A stretch of DNA of 64,000 nt from CAVZMI01 sp050011775 (GTDB lineage Bacteria; Bacteroidota; Ignavibacteria; UBA10030; CAVZMI01). The stretch lies in contig JBEKIL010000004.1 of NCBI GenBank assembly GCA_050011775.1, forward strand, positions 62,001 to 126,000, given 5' to 3'. Under the pieces are notes generated by a model. It ran no database searches. It had not been told where the DNA came from and worked only from the letters and a program-made list of their open reading frames with translations. A program made the position numbers and the translations under genes. Below, one piece after another: positions 53,332 to 62,264 of the stretch (positions within the stretch are counted from its first letter, which is position 1; each line of letters begins with the position of its first letter).

Positions 53332-53420
53332 GCAACGAAGTAGTACTTTAGTGCAACTAAGTAGTCCCGCGAAGCGGGGCAACGAAGTAGTCCCGCGAAG
53401 CGGGGCGACGAAGTAGTACC
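53332..53420. repeat. 26-bp tandem repeat with internal hairpin
   Basis: Two complete units, 53355-53380 and 53381-53406, differ at one position. Partial units flank them on the left (53332-53354) and right (53407-53420). Each unit contains AAGTAGT followed by the hairpin CCCGC-GAA-GCGGG. Confidence 0.85.
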
Positions 53421-53425
53421 ATAAA

Positions 53426-53475
53426 AGTGCAATGAATTAAATCGTTGAGACAAAGTACGCTGTTAAGCGAGTTAT
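53426..53475 (+). repeat. motif shared with 57886-57935, attC-like 3' end
   Basis: A stretch beginning GCAATGAATTAAATCG and ending GCGAGTTATGTGC is closely similar to 57886-57935 (GCAATGAAGTAAATCG ... GCAAGTTAGGCGC). Both lie 40-150 bases before a plus-strand gene or remnant. The ending GTTA-x-G-x-G-C resembles the right-hand core of integron attC sites, but the full folded site was not demonstrated. Confidence 0.5.
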
Positions 53476-53517
53476 GTGCTATTGCCCTTCAACCACACTT
53501 CGAAAGGATTAAATATC

Positions 53518-56500
53518 ATGCGTGTACTTCGTTTGATCATGTTTCTATCTTTCATGTTGCTTCTTCAGAGAGAGGCAATTCACGCTCAATGGCAGCAAAC
53601 AAACGGTCCCTATGGTGGCACCATTAGTTGTTTTGCCGTCTCAGGCACGAATCTTTTTGCCGGTACTTATTTCGGCGGCGTCTTTCTTTCTACTGACAAC
53701 GGTACAAGCTGGAGTGCGGTGAATACCGGTTTGCCGATCATTCGTGTCAATGCTCTTGCTGTTTCCGGCACGAATCTCTTTGCCGGGACTCCAAGCGGCG
53801 TCTATCTTTCCACCAACAACGGCACAAGCTGGACTGCGGTTAATAACGGCTTGACGTACACTTCTGTCAATGCTCTTGCCGTCTCCGGCACGAATCTCTT
53901 TGCCGGGATTTTGGGCGGCGGCGTCTTTCTTTCCACAAACAACGGCACAAACTGGAGTGCGGTCAATACCGGCTTGACGAATACTAATGTCCAGGCCTTT
54001 GCGGTCAGCGGTACGAATCTCTTTGCCGGGACTAATGGCGGCGGCGTCTTTCTTTCCACCGATAGCGGCACAAGCTGGAAAGCCACAAGCACAGGCTTGC
54101 CGTGGAAGACTTCTTATGTCGAGGCCTTTGCGATCAGCGGTACGAATCTCTTTGCCGGGACTTATGGCGGCGTCTTGCTTTCTACCAACAACGGCACAAG
54201 CTGGACTTCAGTCAATATCGGCTTGACAAATACTTATGTTCATACTCTTGCCGTCTCCGGCACGAATCTCTTTGCCGGAACTGATAGCGGCGTCTTTGTT
54301 TCCACCAACAACGGCACAAGCTGGACTGCGGTTAATAACGGCTTGACGTACACTTCTGTCAATGCTCTTGCTGTTTCCGGCACGAATCTCTTTGCCGGGA
54401 CTCCAAGCGGCGTCTTTCTTTCCACCAACAACGGCACAAACTGGACTGCGGTTAATTCCGGCTTAACAGGCGCTTATGTCAGTGCCTTTACGGTCATCGG
54501 TACGAAACTCTTTGCCGGGACTTCTGACGGCGTCTTTCTTTCCACGGATAGCGGCACAAGCTGGAGTCCAGTCAATACCGGCTTGACGAGCATTTATGTC
54601 CGGGCCCTAGCGGTCATCGGTACGAATCTCTTTGCCGGGACTAATGCCGGCGTCTTTCTTTCTACCAACAACGGCACAAGCTGGAGTCCAGTCAATAACG
54701 GTTTGACGAACGCTTATGTCATCGCTTTCGCCGTCTTAGGAACGAATCTCTTTGCCGGGGATTATGGCGTCGGCGTCTTTCTTTCCACCGATAGCGGCGC
54801 AAGCTGGAGTCCAGTCAACACCGGCTTGACGAACATTTATGTCCAGGCCTTAGCGGTCATCGGTACAAATCTCTATGCCGGTACCTGGGGCGGCGGCGTC
54901 TTCCTTTCCACCAACAACGGCGCAAGCTGGAGTCCAGTCAATACCGGATTGACGAATGGTAGTGTCGAGGTTCTCGCCGTCTCTCCCGACTCATCGGGAA
55001 ATCTCTTTGCCGGGACTTATGGCAGCGGCGTCTTTCTTTCTACCGATAGCGGCACAAGCTGGAGTGCAGCTAATACCGGAATTAAGTACGAAATTGTCAA
55101 TACTCTTGCCGTCTCCGGTAATAATCTCTTTGCCGGGACTTCAAGCGGCGTCTTTCTTTCCACAAACAACAGCACAAGCTGGACTGCGATCAATAACGGC
55201 ATGGGGACCAGTAGTGTCACTGCTCTTGCCGCCTCCGGCACGAATCTCTTTGCCGGGGCTTATGGCGGCGGCATATGGAGGAGACCGTTGTCGGAATTTG
55301 TCTCTACTCCTCCAACTATTTCATCCTTTTCACCAACCTATGGTCCAATCGGCACAACCGTTACTATTACTGGTACTCACTTTAATCAAACCCCAAGCAA
55401 CGATATTGTCTATTTCGGAGCCACAAAAGCGGCTGTCAATTCAGCATCTGCAACATCGCTGATGGTAACGGTGCCAAGCGGTGCAACGTATGCACCGATT
55501 ACTGTAACCGATTTAGCGACCGGCTTCACGGTATATTCCTCGAAGCAATTTAATGTCACGTTCCCCGGTGGCGGTTCTATTACAAGTTCATCATTTGCCG
55601 ATAAGATTGATGATACTACAGGAATCTATCCTCATGGTATAACAATTTCCGATATAGATGTAGACGGAAAGCCGGATGTAGTTGTGGTAAATTGGGTTAG
55701 TAATACTCTGTCTGTCTTGCGCAATACAAGCATAAGTGGAGTAGTGGCATTTGCGACCAAGGTAGATTATGCAACAGAAATCTTTCCTAGTAGCTTAGCT
55801 ATTGCCGATATCGATGGAGATGGAAAATCGGATGTAGTAGTAACAAATTATAATAGTAATACAATATCGGTCTTTCGCAACACGAGTACGATGGGGAGTG
55901 TATCATTTGCAAGTAAGGTTAATTATGCAACCGGAAGCTATCCTATAGGTATAGCTATCGCCGATATCGATGGAAATGGAAAGCCGGATGTAGTTGTAAC
56001 AAATGGTGAAGATAGTACCATCTCTGTTTTTCGCAACACGAGTACGATGGGGAGTATATCATTTGCAAGCAGGGTCAATTATAAAACAGGAAGCCGGCCT
56101 GTTGATGTGGCTATTACAGATATCGATGGAGATGAAAAGCCAGATATAGCAGTAATAAATGAATTTGATAATACTCTCTCTATCTTTCTCAACACGAGCA
56201 CAAGCGGAAGTATATCACTGGCAAGTAAGGTTGATTATACAACAGGAAGTGATCCCCTTGGTATAGCGATTGGTGATATTGATGGAGATGGAAAACATGA
56301 TGTAGTTGTGACAAATTTTGGTAGTAATACCATTTCTGTCTTTCGCAACACGAGCACAAGCGGGAGTGTATCACTGGCAAGCAAGATAGATTATACAGCG
56401 GGAAATGCTCCTTATGGTATAGCTACTACCGATATCGATGGAGATGGTAAGCCGGATATAGTTGTGACAAATTTTGGTGGTAATACCGTATCTGTCCTTC

Positions 56501-56970
56501 GTAACACCAGCACAAGCGGGAGTGTATCATTGGCTAGTAAAGTTGATTATACAACAGGAAACAGTCCAATTGATATAGCTATCACCGATATCAACGGAGA
56601 TGGTAAACCTGATCTTGTAACTGCAAATTATGGTAGTAATATTATTTCTCTGCTTCGAAATACGGTGGGTACTGTTGGCGTAGAAAGTGATGGCCAGACT
56701 CTTCCGACACATTTCTCTCTGATGCAGAATTACCCCAATCCATTCAACCCGACCACAACGATCAATTATCAGCTTCCATCGCGGAGCCACGTGACGCTGA
56801 AGGTGTTCGACATACTGGGCCGGGATGTGGCGACGCTCGTGGCTGAGGAGAAAGCGCCGGGTAGGTATACAGCGACGTGGAATGCGGCGGACTTAGCAGG
56901 TGGGGTGTACTTCTACAAGATGAGCGCCGGCTCATTCAGTGAGACCAAAAAACTTATTTTACTGAGATAA
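53518..56970 (+). CDS. giant surface protein: 14 Asp-box-like repeats, IPT/TIG, 7 VCBS repeats, sorting domain
   Basis: 1150 residues from the ATG at 53518, directly before the signal peptide MRVLRLIMFLSFMLLLQREA; the open frame reaches 53476. Residues of about 30-600 hold 13 full copies and one partial copy of a 40-residue repeat of the form AVSGTNLFAGTxxGVFLSTNNGTSW, giving two propeller-like units. An IPT/TIG domain follows (TISSFSPTYGPIGTTVTITG). Seven VCBS/FG-GAP repeats come next, each with an Asp-rich calcium loop such as DIDGDGKPDVVV. A C-terminal sorting domain (LMQNYPNPFNPTTTINYQL ... KKLILLR) ends the protein. It should be exported by the type IX-like route and act as an adhesin or binding protein. 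Several repeats are almost identical at DNA level, showing recent expansion. Confidence 0.93.
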   Translation: MRVLRLIMFLSFMLLLQREAIHAQWQQTNGPYGGTISCFAVSGTNLFAGTYFGGVFLSTDNGTSWSAVNTGLPIIRVNALAVSGTNLFAGTPSGVYLSTNNGTSWTAVNNGLTYTSVNALAVSGTNLFAGILGGGVFLSTNNGTNWSAVNTGLTNTNVQAFAVSGTNLFAGTNGGGVFLSTDSGTSWKATSTGLPWKTSYVEAFAISGTNLFAGTYGGVLLSTNNGTSWTSVNIGLTNTYVHTLAVSGTNLFAGTDSGVFVSTNNGTSWTAVNNGLTYTSVNALAVSGTNLFAGTPSGVFLSTNNGTNWTAVNSGLTGAYVSAFTVIGTKLFAGTSDGVFLSTDSGTSWSPVNTGLTSIYVRALAVIGTNLFAGTNAGVFLSTNNGTSWSPVNNGLTNAYVIAFAVLGTNLFAGDYGVGVFLSTDSGASWSPVNTGLTNIYVQALAVIGTNLYAGTWGGGVFLSTNNGASWSPVNTGLTNGSVEVLAVSPDSSGNLFAGTYGSGVFLSTDSGTSWSAANTGIKYEIVNTLAVSGNNLFAGTSSGVFLSTNNSTSWTAINNGMGTSSVTALAASGTNLFAGAYGGGIWRRPLSEFVSTPPTISSFSPTYGPIGTTVTITGTHFNQTPSNDIVYFGATKAAVNSASATSLMVTVPSGATYAPITVTDLATGFTVYSSKQFNVTFPGGGSITSSSFADKIDDTTGIYPHGITISDIDVDGKPDVVVVNWVSNTLSVLRNTSISGVVAFATKVDYATEIFPSSLAIADIDGDGKSDVVVTNYNSNTISVFRNTSTMGSVSFASKVNYATGSYPIGIAIADIDGNGKPDVVVTNGEDSTISVFRNTSTMGSISFASRVNYKTGSRPVDVAITDIDGDEKPDIAVINEFDNTLSIFLNTSTSGSISLASKVDYTTGSDPLGIAIGDIDGDGKHDVVVTNFGSNTISVFRNTSTSGSVSLASKIDYTAGNAPYGIATTDIDGDGKPDIVVTNFGGNTVSVLRNTSTSGSVSLASKVDYTTGNSPIDIAITDINGDGKPDLVTANYGSNIISLLRNTVGTVGVESDGQTLPTHFSLMQNYPNPFNPTTTINYQLPSRSHVTLKVFDILGRDVATLVAEEKAPGRYTATWNAADLAGGVYFYKMSAGSFSETKKLILLR

Positions 56971-57087
56971 CGGGCCCGTAGACGGGACTGCGCCGGCGAC
57001 CTGTCCGCCGGAGTGAAACGAAGGCGGAAGCGAAACGCAGGCGAAAATCCCGCAAGTTGGGACGCAGGTGAGCAACTGCACACAAAA

Positions 57088-57168
57088 GCGGGCACTATGA
57101 CATGAAGAACATTCAACCCCACCCGTCAATTAATAAAGTATAGTCGGGCGGGATTGCGTAGTGCCCGC
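57088..57168. repeat. composite inverted repeat
   Basis: GCGGGCACTA (57088-57097) matches TAGTGCCCGC (57159-57168) perfectly. Inside, CCCCACCCG (57117-57125) pairs with CGGGCGGG (57145-57152). The two-tier arrangement could be a folded recombination site, a small mobile element or a terminator without a T tail. Confidence 0.6.
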
Positions 57169-57604
57169 ATATGTTACTTAAAATGTTTAAGGAAAAGAGA
57201 GCCATAAAAAGCGATACCAAAAATAAATATTCAAACAAAATTATGAATGTATGCAAATTGGAATGAAATCAGTGCTGTCCAAAATAGATTATTATAAGTT
57301 GATAATCACTTCAAATATGTTGCTTAAGGTATAAGTATTTCGATTTATAAATTGGAGCCATAGAACAAAAATGGCCATTTCCATAATAATTAATTCCTTG
57401 ATGACAAAATCGCTGGCGTGTAGCGGGAAGAAGGGAGGCCGTGTGTTGGCGCAATTTCGTGTGTTTCGATCGAGACTTATAAAAGCTATCGACTGAATAT
57501 TCCTTAGATTAAAGGCCGAGATCGACGGACTCGAATGTGCCATCACAACAGCGCGTGCTGGAGGCCATCTCACGTGGGTTGCGATTTTGTCAGGCTTTCT
57601 TTCT

Positions 57605-57632
57605 GTCCCTTTCTTTCCAGAAAGAAAGGGAC
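57605..57632. repeat. perfect 13-bp palindrome
   Basis: GTCCCTTTCTTTC (57605-57617) is followed two bases later by its exact reverse complement (57620-57632). It would form a tight hairpin on either strand. No adjacent gene explains it. Confidence 0.7.
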
Positions 57633-57665
57633 AAAATACTATAGCTCTTTCTGCAATTTATTTTG

Positions 57666-57780
57666 GACAAGTCTGGAATGAAATAATTTATAAGAAGAAT
57701 TTTCACAGGAAAAGAAGATTGTAAAAAACATACCAAATTTGCCGACCACCGGACCTTGCATTTTCTCCAGTACTTCCTTA
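57666..57780. repeat. 115-bp direct repeat, copy 1
   Basis: Matches 63757-63871 over 115 bp without gaps, with about 19 mismatches counted by hand. The best conserved part is around AATGAAATAATTTATAAGAA. Confidence 0.8.
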
Positions 57781-57885
57781 CGTCGTGGTTTTTTAATAAG
57801 AGCATACCTGCAACAATCACAGGCATTCATTCGTAACTGTAATATATAAAGATATTGCGGTTACGATCGAATTCATTTAATAGCA

Positions 57886-57935
57886 ATGAAGTAAATCGCC
57901 GAGATAAAGTGCATTGTTATGCAAGTTAGGCGCCA
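57886..57935 (+). repeat. attC-like motif, second copy
   Basis: Partner of 53426-53475. It contains GCATTGTTATGCAAGTTAGGC, of which the TTGTTATG and GTTAGGC boxes resemble the L' and R' boxes of attC. An upstream AGCAATG can pair with CATTGTT. A complete R''/L'' partner was not clearly found. Confidence 0.45.
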
Positions 57936-57978
57936 GTAGCTTCTCACCCAGATTCATCACAAAAGGAGCTTATATGCA

Positions 57979-58110
57979 TTTTTCAAGGATAGGTTTACAG
58001 ACGAAACATTTTATCTCTACGAGAACAATCGTCAGTATAATTTCGGTCCTTACAACAAGTTAACTATGCCTGCTCCCGGCATTTTGCAGTTCATCGATTA
58101 TGAAATCTGA
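57979..58110 (+). pseudogene. coding-like fragment of an unidentified protein
   Basis: One frame reads FFKDRFTDETFYLYENNRQY and continues NFGPYNKLTMPAPGILQFID to a TGA at 58108-58110, with normal amino-acid composition and clear protein character. There is no start codon in this frame. The ATG at 57974, with a good AAAAGGAG site just upstream, is in another frame and ends after 29 codons. A frameshift or truncation near the start would explain this. The parent family is not recognised. Confidence 0.45.
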
Positions 58111-58127
58111 CAGGGTTGGGTGTTAAT

Positions 58128-59333
58128 ATGAAAAATCAATATTTATTATACATTTCATTGACAATATTAATTGCCCTGTTCAGTTCCTGCTGTTCCATTC
58201 CTAAACCACCAGATAATATTGTAAGTATTTCGGAACTTGAGGACTACCTTAACAAAGTAGTGGAATCCGGTACTCCTCCCGGTATGTCTTTAGCAGTGGT
58301 GAAGAACGGCAGTATTATATACAGCAAAGGCTTTGGCTGGGCTGACGAACCGCGGGAAATCTGCGCCGCACCAAAGACAGTGTATCATTGGTGGTCGTGT
58401 ACAAAAATTGCCACCGCAATTGCCATTCTTCAACTGAAGGAAAAGGGGAAGCTGTCTTTAAATGATCCGGTTGTCTTGCATCTCCCTTTTTTCAAAGTGA
58501 AGTACCCTTCCGACACCAGTAAGGAGGTAACCATTCTGAATCTCCTCAATCACAGTTCAGGATTGCCAGACCCGTCGGTTTTTACCTTTATACGCTGGAT
58601 CCATCATGATGGAGAGCCCCCTGTTAATCAAACTGATTTTATAAAGAAAGTGCTTCCGGATTATTCTGAGCTCAAGTTTGAGCCTGGAGACCATGCTGAA
58701 TATTCTAACATCGGTTATATGGTACTGGGTGCTATTATTGAGAAGATAACAGGTATAGCTTATGAAGATTATATCCGGCAAAATATTCTTCGGCCGCTGG
58801 GAATGAACCACACCGATTTTCTCTACACGAAAGCAATGGAACCGGACGAGGCAGCAGGTGCTCATCCAATATTTAATTTGATGAGTCCATTACTTCCCTT
58901 CGTTGGCGGATCATATATCCGTGAGCTTGACAACGATCATATATGGATGGAACGGGTTTACACAGACCAGACCCCATCCACAGGACTAATTGGTTCAGCT
59001 ACAGATGCAGCTAGACTGGTCGCTGCATATTTGAATGGCGGAGTGTTTGATGGTCAACGAATACTATCGCAGGAATCAATTACAACAATGACGTATGAGG
59101 GGCAAATAAAAGCAAAGAATGAGGATTCTCTAAACTACCGCAGGCAGGGAATCGGCTGGCAAATATATGGCAAATCTGGACGTTGGGTTCTTACGCATGA
59201 TGGTGGCGGTCCTGGATTTAGTACGAAAATTCAATTGTATCCGGATGAAAATCTCGGATTTGTTCTGTTCACAAATGACGCTACATGCGAAGCCTGGAAA
59301 ATAATTAATTTAGCTGGTACCCTGAAATGGTGA
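58128..59333 (+). CDS. beta-lactamase-family (S12) serine hydrolase, lipoprotein-like
   Basis: 401 residues from the ATG at 58128 (another ATG at 58116). The signal MKNQYLLYISLTILIALFSSCC could be lipidated at a Cys near residue 22. The catalytic motifs of class C beta-lactamase/DD-peptidase relatives are present: S-C-T-K (WWSCTKIATAIA, around residue 90), YSN (AEYSNIGYMVLG) and the third box HDGGGPGF. These enzymes act on D-amino-acid peptides, esters or amides in the periplasm, and most are not antibiotic-resistance enzymes. It is not closely similar to the two paralogues at 60.9 and 62.3 kb. Confidence 0.9.
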   Translation: MKNQYLLYISLTILIALFSSCCSIPKPPDNIVSISELEDYLNKVVESGTPPGMSLAVVKNGSIIYSKGFGWADEPREICAAPKTVYHWWSCTKIATAIAILQLKEKGKLSLNDPVVLHLPFFKVKYPSDTSKEVTILNLLNHSSGLPDPSVFTFIRWIHHDGEPPVNQTDFIKKVLPDYSELKFEPGDHAEYSNIGYMVLGAIIEKITGIAYEDYIRQNILRPLGMNHTDFLYTKAMEPDEAAGAHPIFNLMSPLLPFVGGSYIRELDNDHIWMERVYTDQTPSTGLIGSATDAARLVAAYLNGGVFDGQRILSQESITTMTYEGQIKAKNEDSLNYRRQGIGWQIYGKSGRWVLTHDGGGPGFSTKIQLYPDENLGFVLFTNDATCEAWKIINLAGTLKW

Positions 59334-59457
59334 AATGAATATGTGTGTACTCAGATATAAATTAATATTACACGGCAATTTTACGGTGACATTTTATATT
59401 TCATATATTTATAATTTTATGCCAAAATATATTTAATCATTAATTAAAATAATTACC

Positions 59458-60900
59458 ATGAAAAAACTATTAATTATTCTTGTCTTCATTAACAGTATGT
59501 CTGTTAGTGTACATTCTCAGACACAGAGACGATTCTCGGTAAAAGAGATAAAAAGTGACTTAGAGTATCTGCGCAGTACCCTGGAAGCTTCGCATTATAA
59601 TCTTTATGCCTATACGAAAAAAGAAGTTTTTGACAGCGCATATAATAAAATAGAAAGTTCTATTAATGATTCACTAACCTCTATGCAGGCTTACAGACTT
59701 TTCCAACCCTATCTCGCATTGGCAAAGATAGGTGAATGTATAATCTTTTATCCTTTTGGTGAGTATTTTGGAAATTACCTAAGACAGGGTGGAACCGTAT
59801 TCCCATTGAATCTGGGTTTCTCAAAAGGCAAGGTATTTGTCAAAGATAACTTTTCCAATGAATCCCAGATTTCCAAGGGCGATGAAATCCTGTCATTCAA
59901 TGGAAAGCCGATCAAGGAATTCATGGAAGGTGTTTATCGTTTCATGTCCGGTCAGAGTGAATACTATAAAAACTCTTATCTTGAAAACATAAACTTTTCA
60001 AGAATCTATTGGTTCATCTACGACAAGTGCGATGTCTTTCATTTGGAAATCAAGAAAAAGGATGGAAGCAAAATAAAGGTGCAACTCCCCGCCATTTCGG
60101 GATGGGAATACGAAGGGAAACTCTCCAAACAATATCCTCCGCGCAATCCAGCGAGGGAATTCCGGCTCATTGATGACGTCGCCTATTTGTATCCGGGTGA
60201 ATTTGTAAACAATCCGGGGAGACACGATGACATGATGAGCCCGACAAAATGGGACAACACTGAATTCTGTCACTTTATTGATTCCGCGTTTACCGCATTT
60301 CGTAAAGCCGGAGCGAAGAACCTGATCATTGATCTCAGAAATAACCTGGGCGGAGCCAACAACTTTAGCGATTACATGATTTCCTACATTGCGTCAAAAC
60401 CATTTACGTTTTGCTCAAAAGCCAAGATCAGAACCAGCCGGATAACCAAAGACTTCTGGAAAAATATCAACATCCCGTCTCTCGAGGAAATGAAGCAGGC
60501 GATCCTTTCGCACGATGATGGCTCCCGCTTTGAAGTGTCCTTGCCCGAAAATCAGCCCCAACCCGATTCAATACGGTTTACGGGACATGTGTATGCCTTG
60601 ATCAATCGATTCTCCATCTCCAACACGACATCCGTGGCGTCTGTCATTCAGGATTACCGTTTAGGCAAATTGATTGGCGAGGAGACGCCGGATTTCGTAT
60701 CATTCTATGGAGGCACCCATCAGTTTAATTTACCAAATACACAACTCGCGGTTACCTATCCAAAGGGACTCATGATACGGCCGAATGGGGATACGACACC
60801 TCGGAGTATAATTCCCGATTACATAGTCGAGGATAATATGTCAACTGATAAGGATGAGATATTGGATTATACATTGGAAACAATTGCTAAGAATAAATAA
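59458..60900 (+). CDS. S41-family peptidase (tail-specific protease-like)
   Basis: 480 residues with signal peptide MKKLLIILVFINSMSVSVHSQ. An N-terminal helical region (about 25-110) precedes a PDZ-like segment (FVKDNFSNESQISKGDEILSFNG-type) and the S41 core: NLIIDLRNNLGGANNF, HVYALINRFSISNTTSVASV where the catalytic Ser is expected, and KLIGEETPDF. The usual S-A-A/G-E environment is S-I-S-N-T here, so the exact nucleophile needs checking. It is predicted to be periplasmic. The gene lies between two serine-hydrolase genes on the same strand, 124 bp after the first and 42 bp before the second. Confidence 0.85.
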   Translation: MKKLLIILVFINSMSVSVHSQTQRRFSVKEIKSDLEYLRSTLEASHYNLYAYTKKEVFDSAYNKIESSINDSLTSMQAYRLFQPYLALAKIGECIIFYPFGEYFGNYLRQGGTVFPLNLGFSKGKVFVKDNFSNESQISKGDEILSFNGKPIKEFMEGVYRFMSGQSEYYKNSYLENINFSRIYWFIYDKCDVFHLEIKKKDGSKIKVQLPAISGWEYEGKLSKQYPPRNPAREFRLIDDVAYLYPGEFVNNPGRHDDMMSPTKWDNTEFCHFIDSAFTAFRKAGAKNLIIDLRNNLGGANNFSDYMISYIASKPFTFCSKAKIRTSRITKDFWKNINIPSLEEMKQAILSHDDGSRFEVSLPENQPQPDSIRFTGHVYALINRFSISNTTSVASVIQDYRLGKLIGEETPDFVSFYGGTHQFNLPNTQLAVTYPKGLMIRPNGDTTPRSIIPDYIVEDNMSTDKDEILDYTLETIAKNK

Positions 60901-60942
60901 AAACCTTAATTGAATCATTTAGTAAAATTAAAATCAAGTATT

Positions 60943-62055
60943 ATGAAAAACATCGTAATGAAAAGTATTTCTTATCTCCTTTTAATTTTTCTTGTTGTAA
61001 TTTTTACAGCTTTCGATGAAAAGAAGAATGAAAGTGACAAGATAAAAACAGTAAATGGAAGTTTTATTTCTTTTTTAGAAATGGATAAATTCCTGCATTC
61101 TCAAATGGATTCAATAGGATTGCCCGGATTATCCATAGCCATAATCAATGATTCAAAAATCATCTACCATCGAACTTTAGGTGTAACCAATGTTGAAACA
61201 AAAGAGAAAGTATCAGAAGAAACCCTCTTTGATGCCGGTTCTTTATCAAAAACACCTTTTACCTATCTTGTAATGAAAATGGTTGAGAAAGGAATATTGA
61301 ATTTGGATCAGCCTCTATATACTTACTTACCATATCCTGATATTGCATATGACGATCGTTATAAATTAATAACGGCCCGCATGGTTTTGTGCCATACATC
61401 CGGCTTTGTCAATTGGAGGTTCCTTAATAAGGATAATAAGTTGGATATTAAATTTACACCTGGAACCCAGTTTCTCTATTCCGGAGAGGGTTTTGAGTAT
61501 CTGGCAAATGTTGTGGCTTATCTGAAGAATATTAAAAAAAATGATCTTCAGGATTTATTTGAAAAAGAAGTTGCTGCTCCCCTAGGAATGCAATACGCTT
61601 TTTATACATGGAACGATTATGTAGAAAAACTGCGTGCGACTGGACATGTTGATGGTAAGGTTTTTTCTACAGAATGGGGTACAAGCACTAAAAATCCAAA
61701 TTTTTATGCTGCATATAGCTTGCAGACGGAAGCAATAAGTTATGCCAAATTTCTAATTGCAATGATACGGGAAGAAGGATTGAAAAAAGCGACTTACGAT
61801 GAGATGTTAAAAGTCCATGTCGAAACTCCTTCCAAAACCGATAGTATTCCATACTGTCTTGGCATAAGGATGAAACACTCAGAGTTTGGTAATGAATACA
61901 TGCATGATGGTGATAATTACAATTTTACTTGCGCTTTTATGTTCAACCAGGAACAAAAGTTCGGTTATGTATTTTTCACTAACTGTAATAAAGGAAGTGA
62001 GTTCAACAAAAAGTTGGAGCCATTTTTAACGGGAAAGGATGCCTCGCGAAGATAG
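60943..62055 (+). CDS. beta-lactamase-family serine hydrolase
   Basis: 370 residues from the ATG at 60943 (open frame from 60910). One N-terminal hydrophobic segment (SYLLLIFLVVIFTAF) serves as signal or anchor. The S-x-x-K box is SLSK in DAGSLSKTPFTYLVMK. The second box is YSG in FLYSGEGFEYLANV in place of Y-x-N, and the third is HDG (YMHDGDNYNF). The paralogue at 62.3 kb shares the segments YKLITARMVLCHTSGF and MFNQEQKFGYVFFTNxN, so they arose by duplication. The substrate is unknown. The Y-S-G variant is common in this subfamily. Confidence 0.88.
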   Translation: MKNIVMKSISYLLLIFLVVIFTAFDEKKNESDKIKTVNGSFISFLEMDKFLHSQMDSIGLPGLSIAIINDSKIIYHRTLGVTNVETKEKVSEETLFDAGSLSKTPFTYLVMKMVEKGILNLDQPLYTYLPYPDIAYDDRYKLITARMVLCHTSGFVNWRFLNKDNKLDIKFTPGTQFLYSGEGFEYLANVVAYLKNIKKNDLQDLFEKEVAAPLGMQYAFYTWNDYVEKLRATGHVDGKVFSTEWGTSTKNPNFYAAYSLQTEAISYAKFLIAMIREEGLKKATYDEMLKVHVETPSKTDSIPYCLGIRMKHSEFGNEYMHDGDNYNFTCAFMFNQEQKFGYVFFTNCNKGSEFNKKLEPFLTGKDASRR

Positions 62056-62264
62056 GCACGTCTTTTCTTATTCCGACGTTCCGTCAAAACTCAACTTGAT
62101 TTGCTGAGTCGGCTTTGCTACTTTTTTGGTGTTCATGCGATTGTTCCTTTCTGAGTTTAATGAATATGACAAGTTTGTTATTCTAAGAATATACATCGCC
62201 ATGGGCTTTGTTACACCTCAGATTTCAACGAATAGCGGGACATCATCCCAAAAGAAGAAAAAAC

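Larger units (their letters stand above)
53162..53517. other. repeat-filled divergent intergenic region
   Basis: Spacer between the divergent genes radA and the large repeat protein. It contains a purine-rich hexamer array (53214-53249), two and a half 26-bp hairpin-bearing tandem repeats (53332-53420), and a motif shared with the region before the serine hydrolase at 58 kb (53426-53475). A minus-strand open frame here simply reads through the repeats. Confidence 0.7.
56971..58127. other. 1.15-kb repeat and remnant region
   Basis: No intact gene seen. It contains a GC-rich purine stretch just after the giant gene (56975-57060), a composite inverted repeat (57088-57168), a perfect palindrome (57605-57632), the first copy of a 115-bp direct repeat (57666-57780), an attC-like motif (57886-57935) and a coding-like fragment (57979-58110). 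Open frames on the minus strand at 57590-57826 run through the repeat in two alternative frames, so they are not credible genes. Confidence 0.6.

Noticed and set aside
53332..53420. Possible CRISPR array
   Set aside because: Units are directly adjacent with no unique spacers, only about two and a half copies, and no cas genes are nearby. It is a tandem repeat.
53196..53453. 85-codon minus-strand open frame with repeated Thr-Phe pairs
   Set aside because: It simply translates the hexamer array and tandem repeats. No coding evidence.
57590..57826. Minus-strand open frames over the first 115-bp repeat
   Set aside because: Two different frames look equally conserved between the repeat copies, which argues for a non-coding repeat and not a conserved protein.
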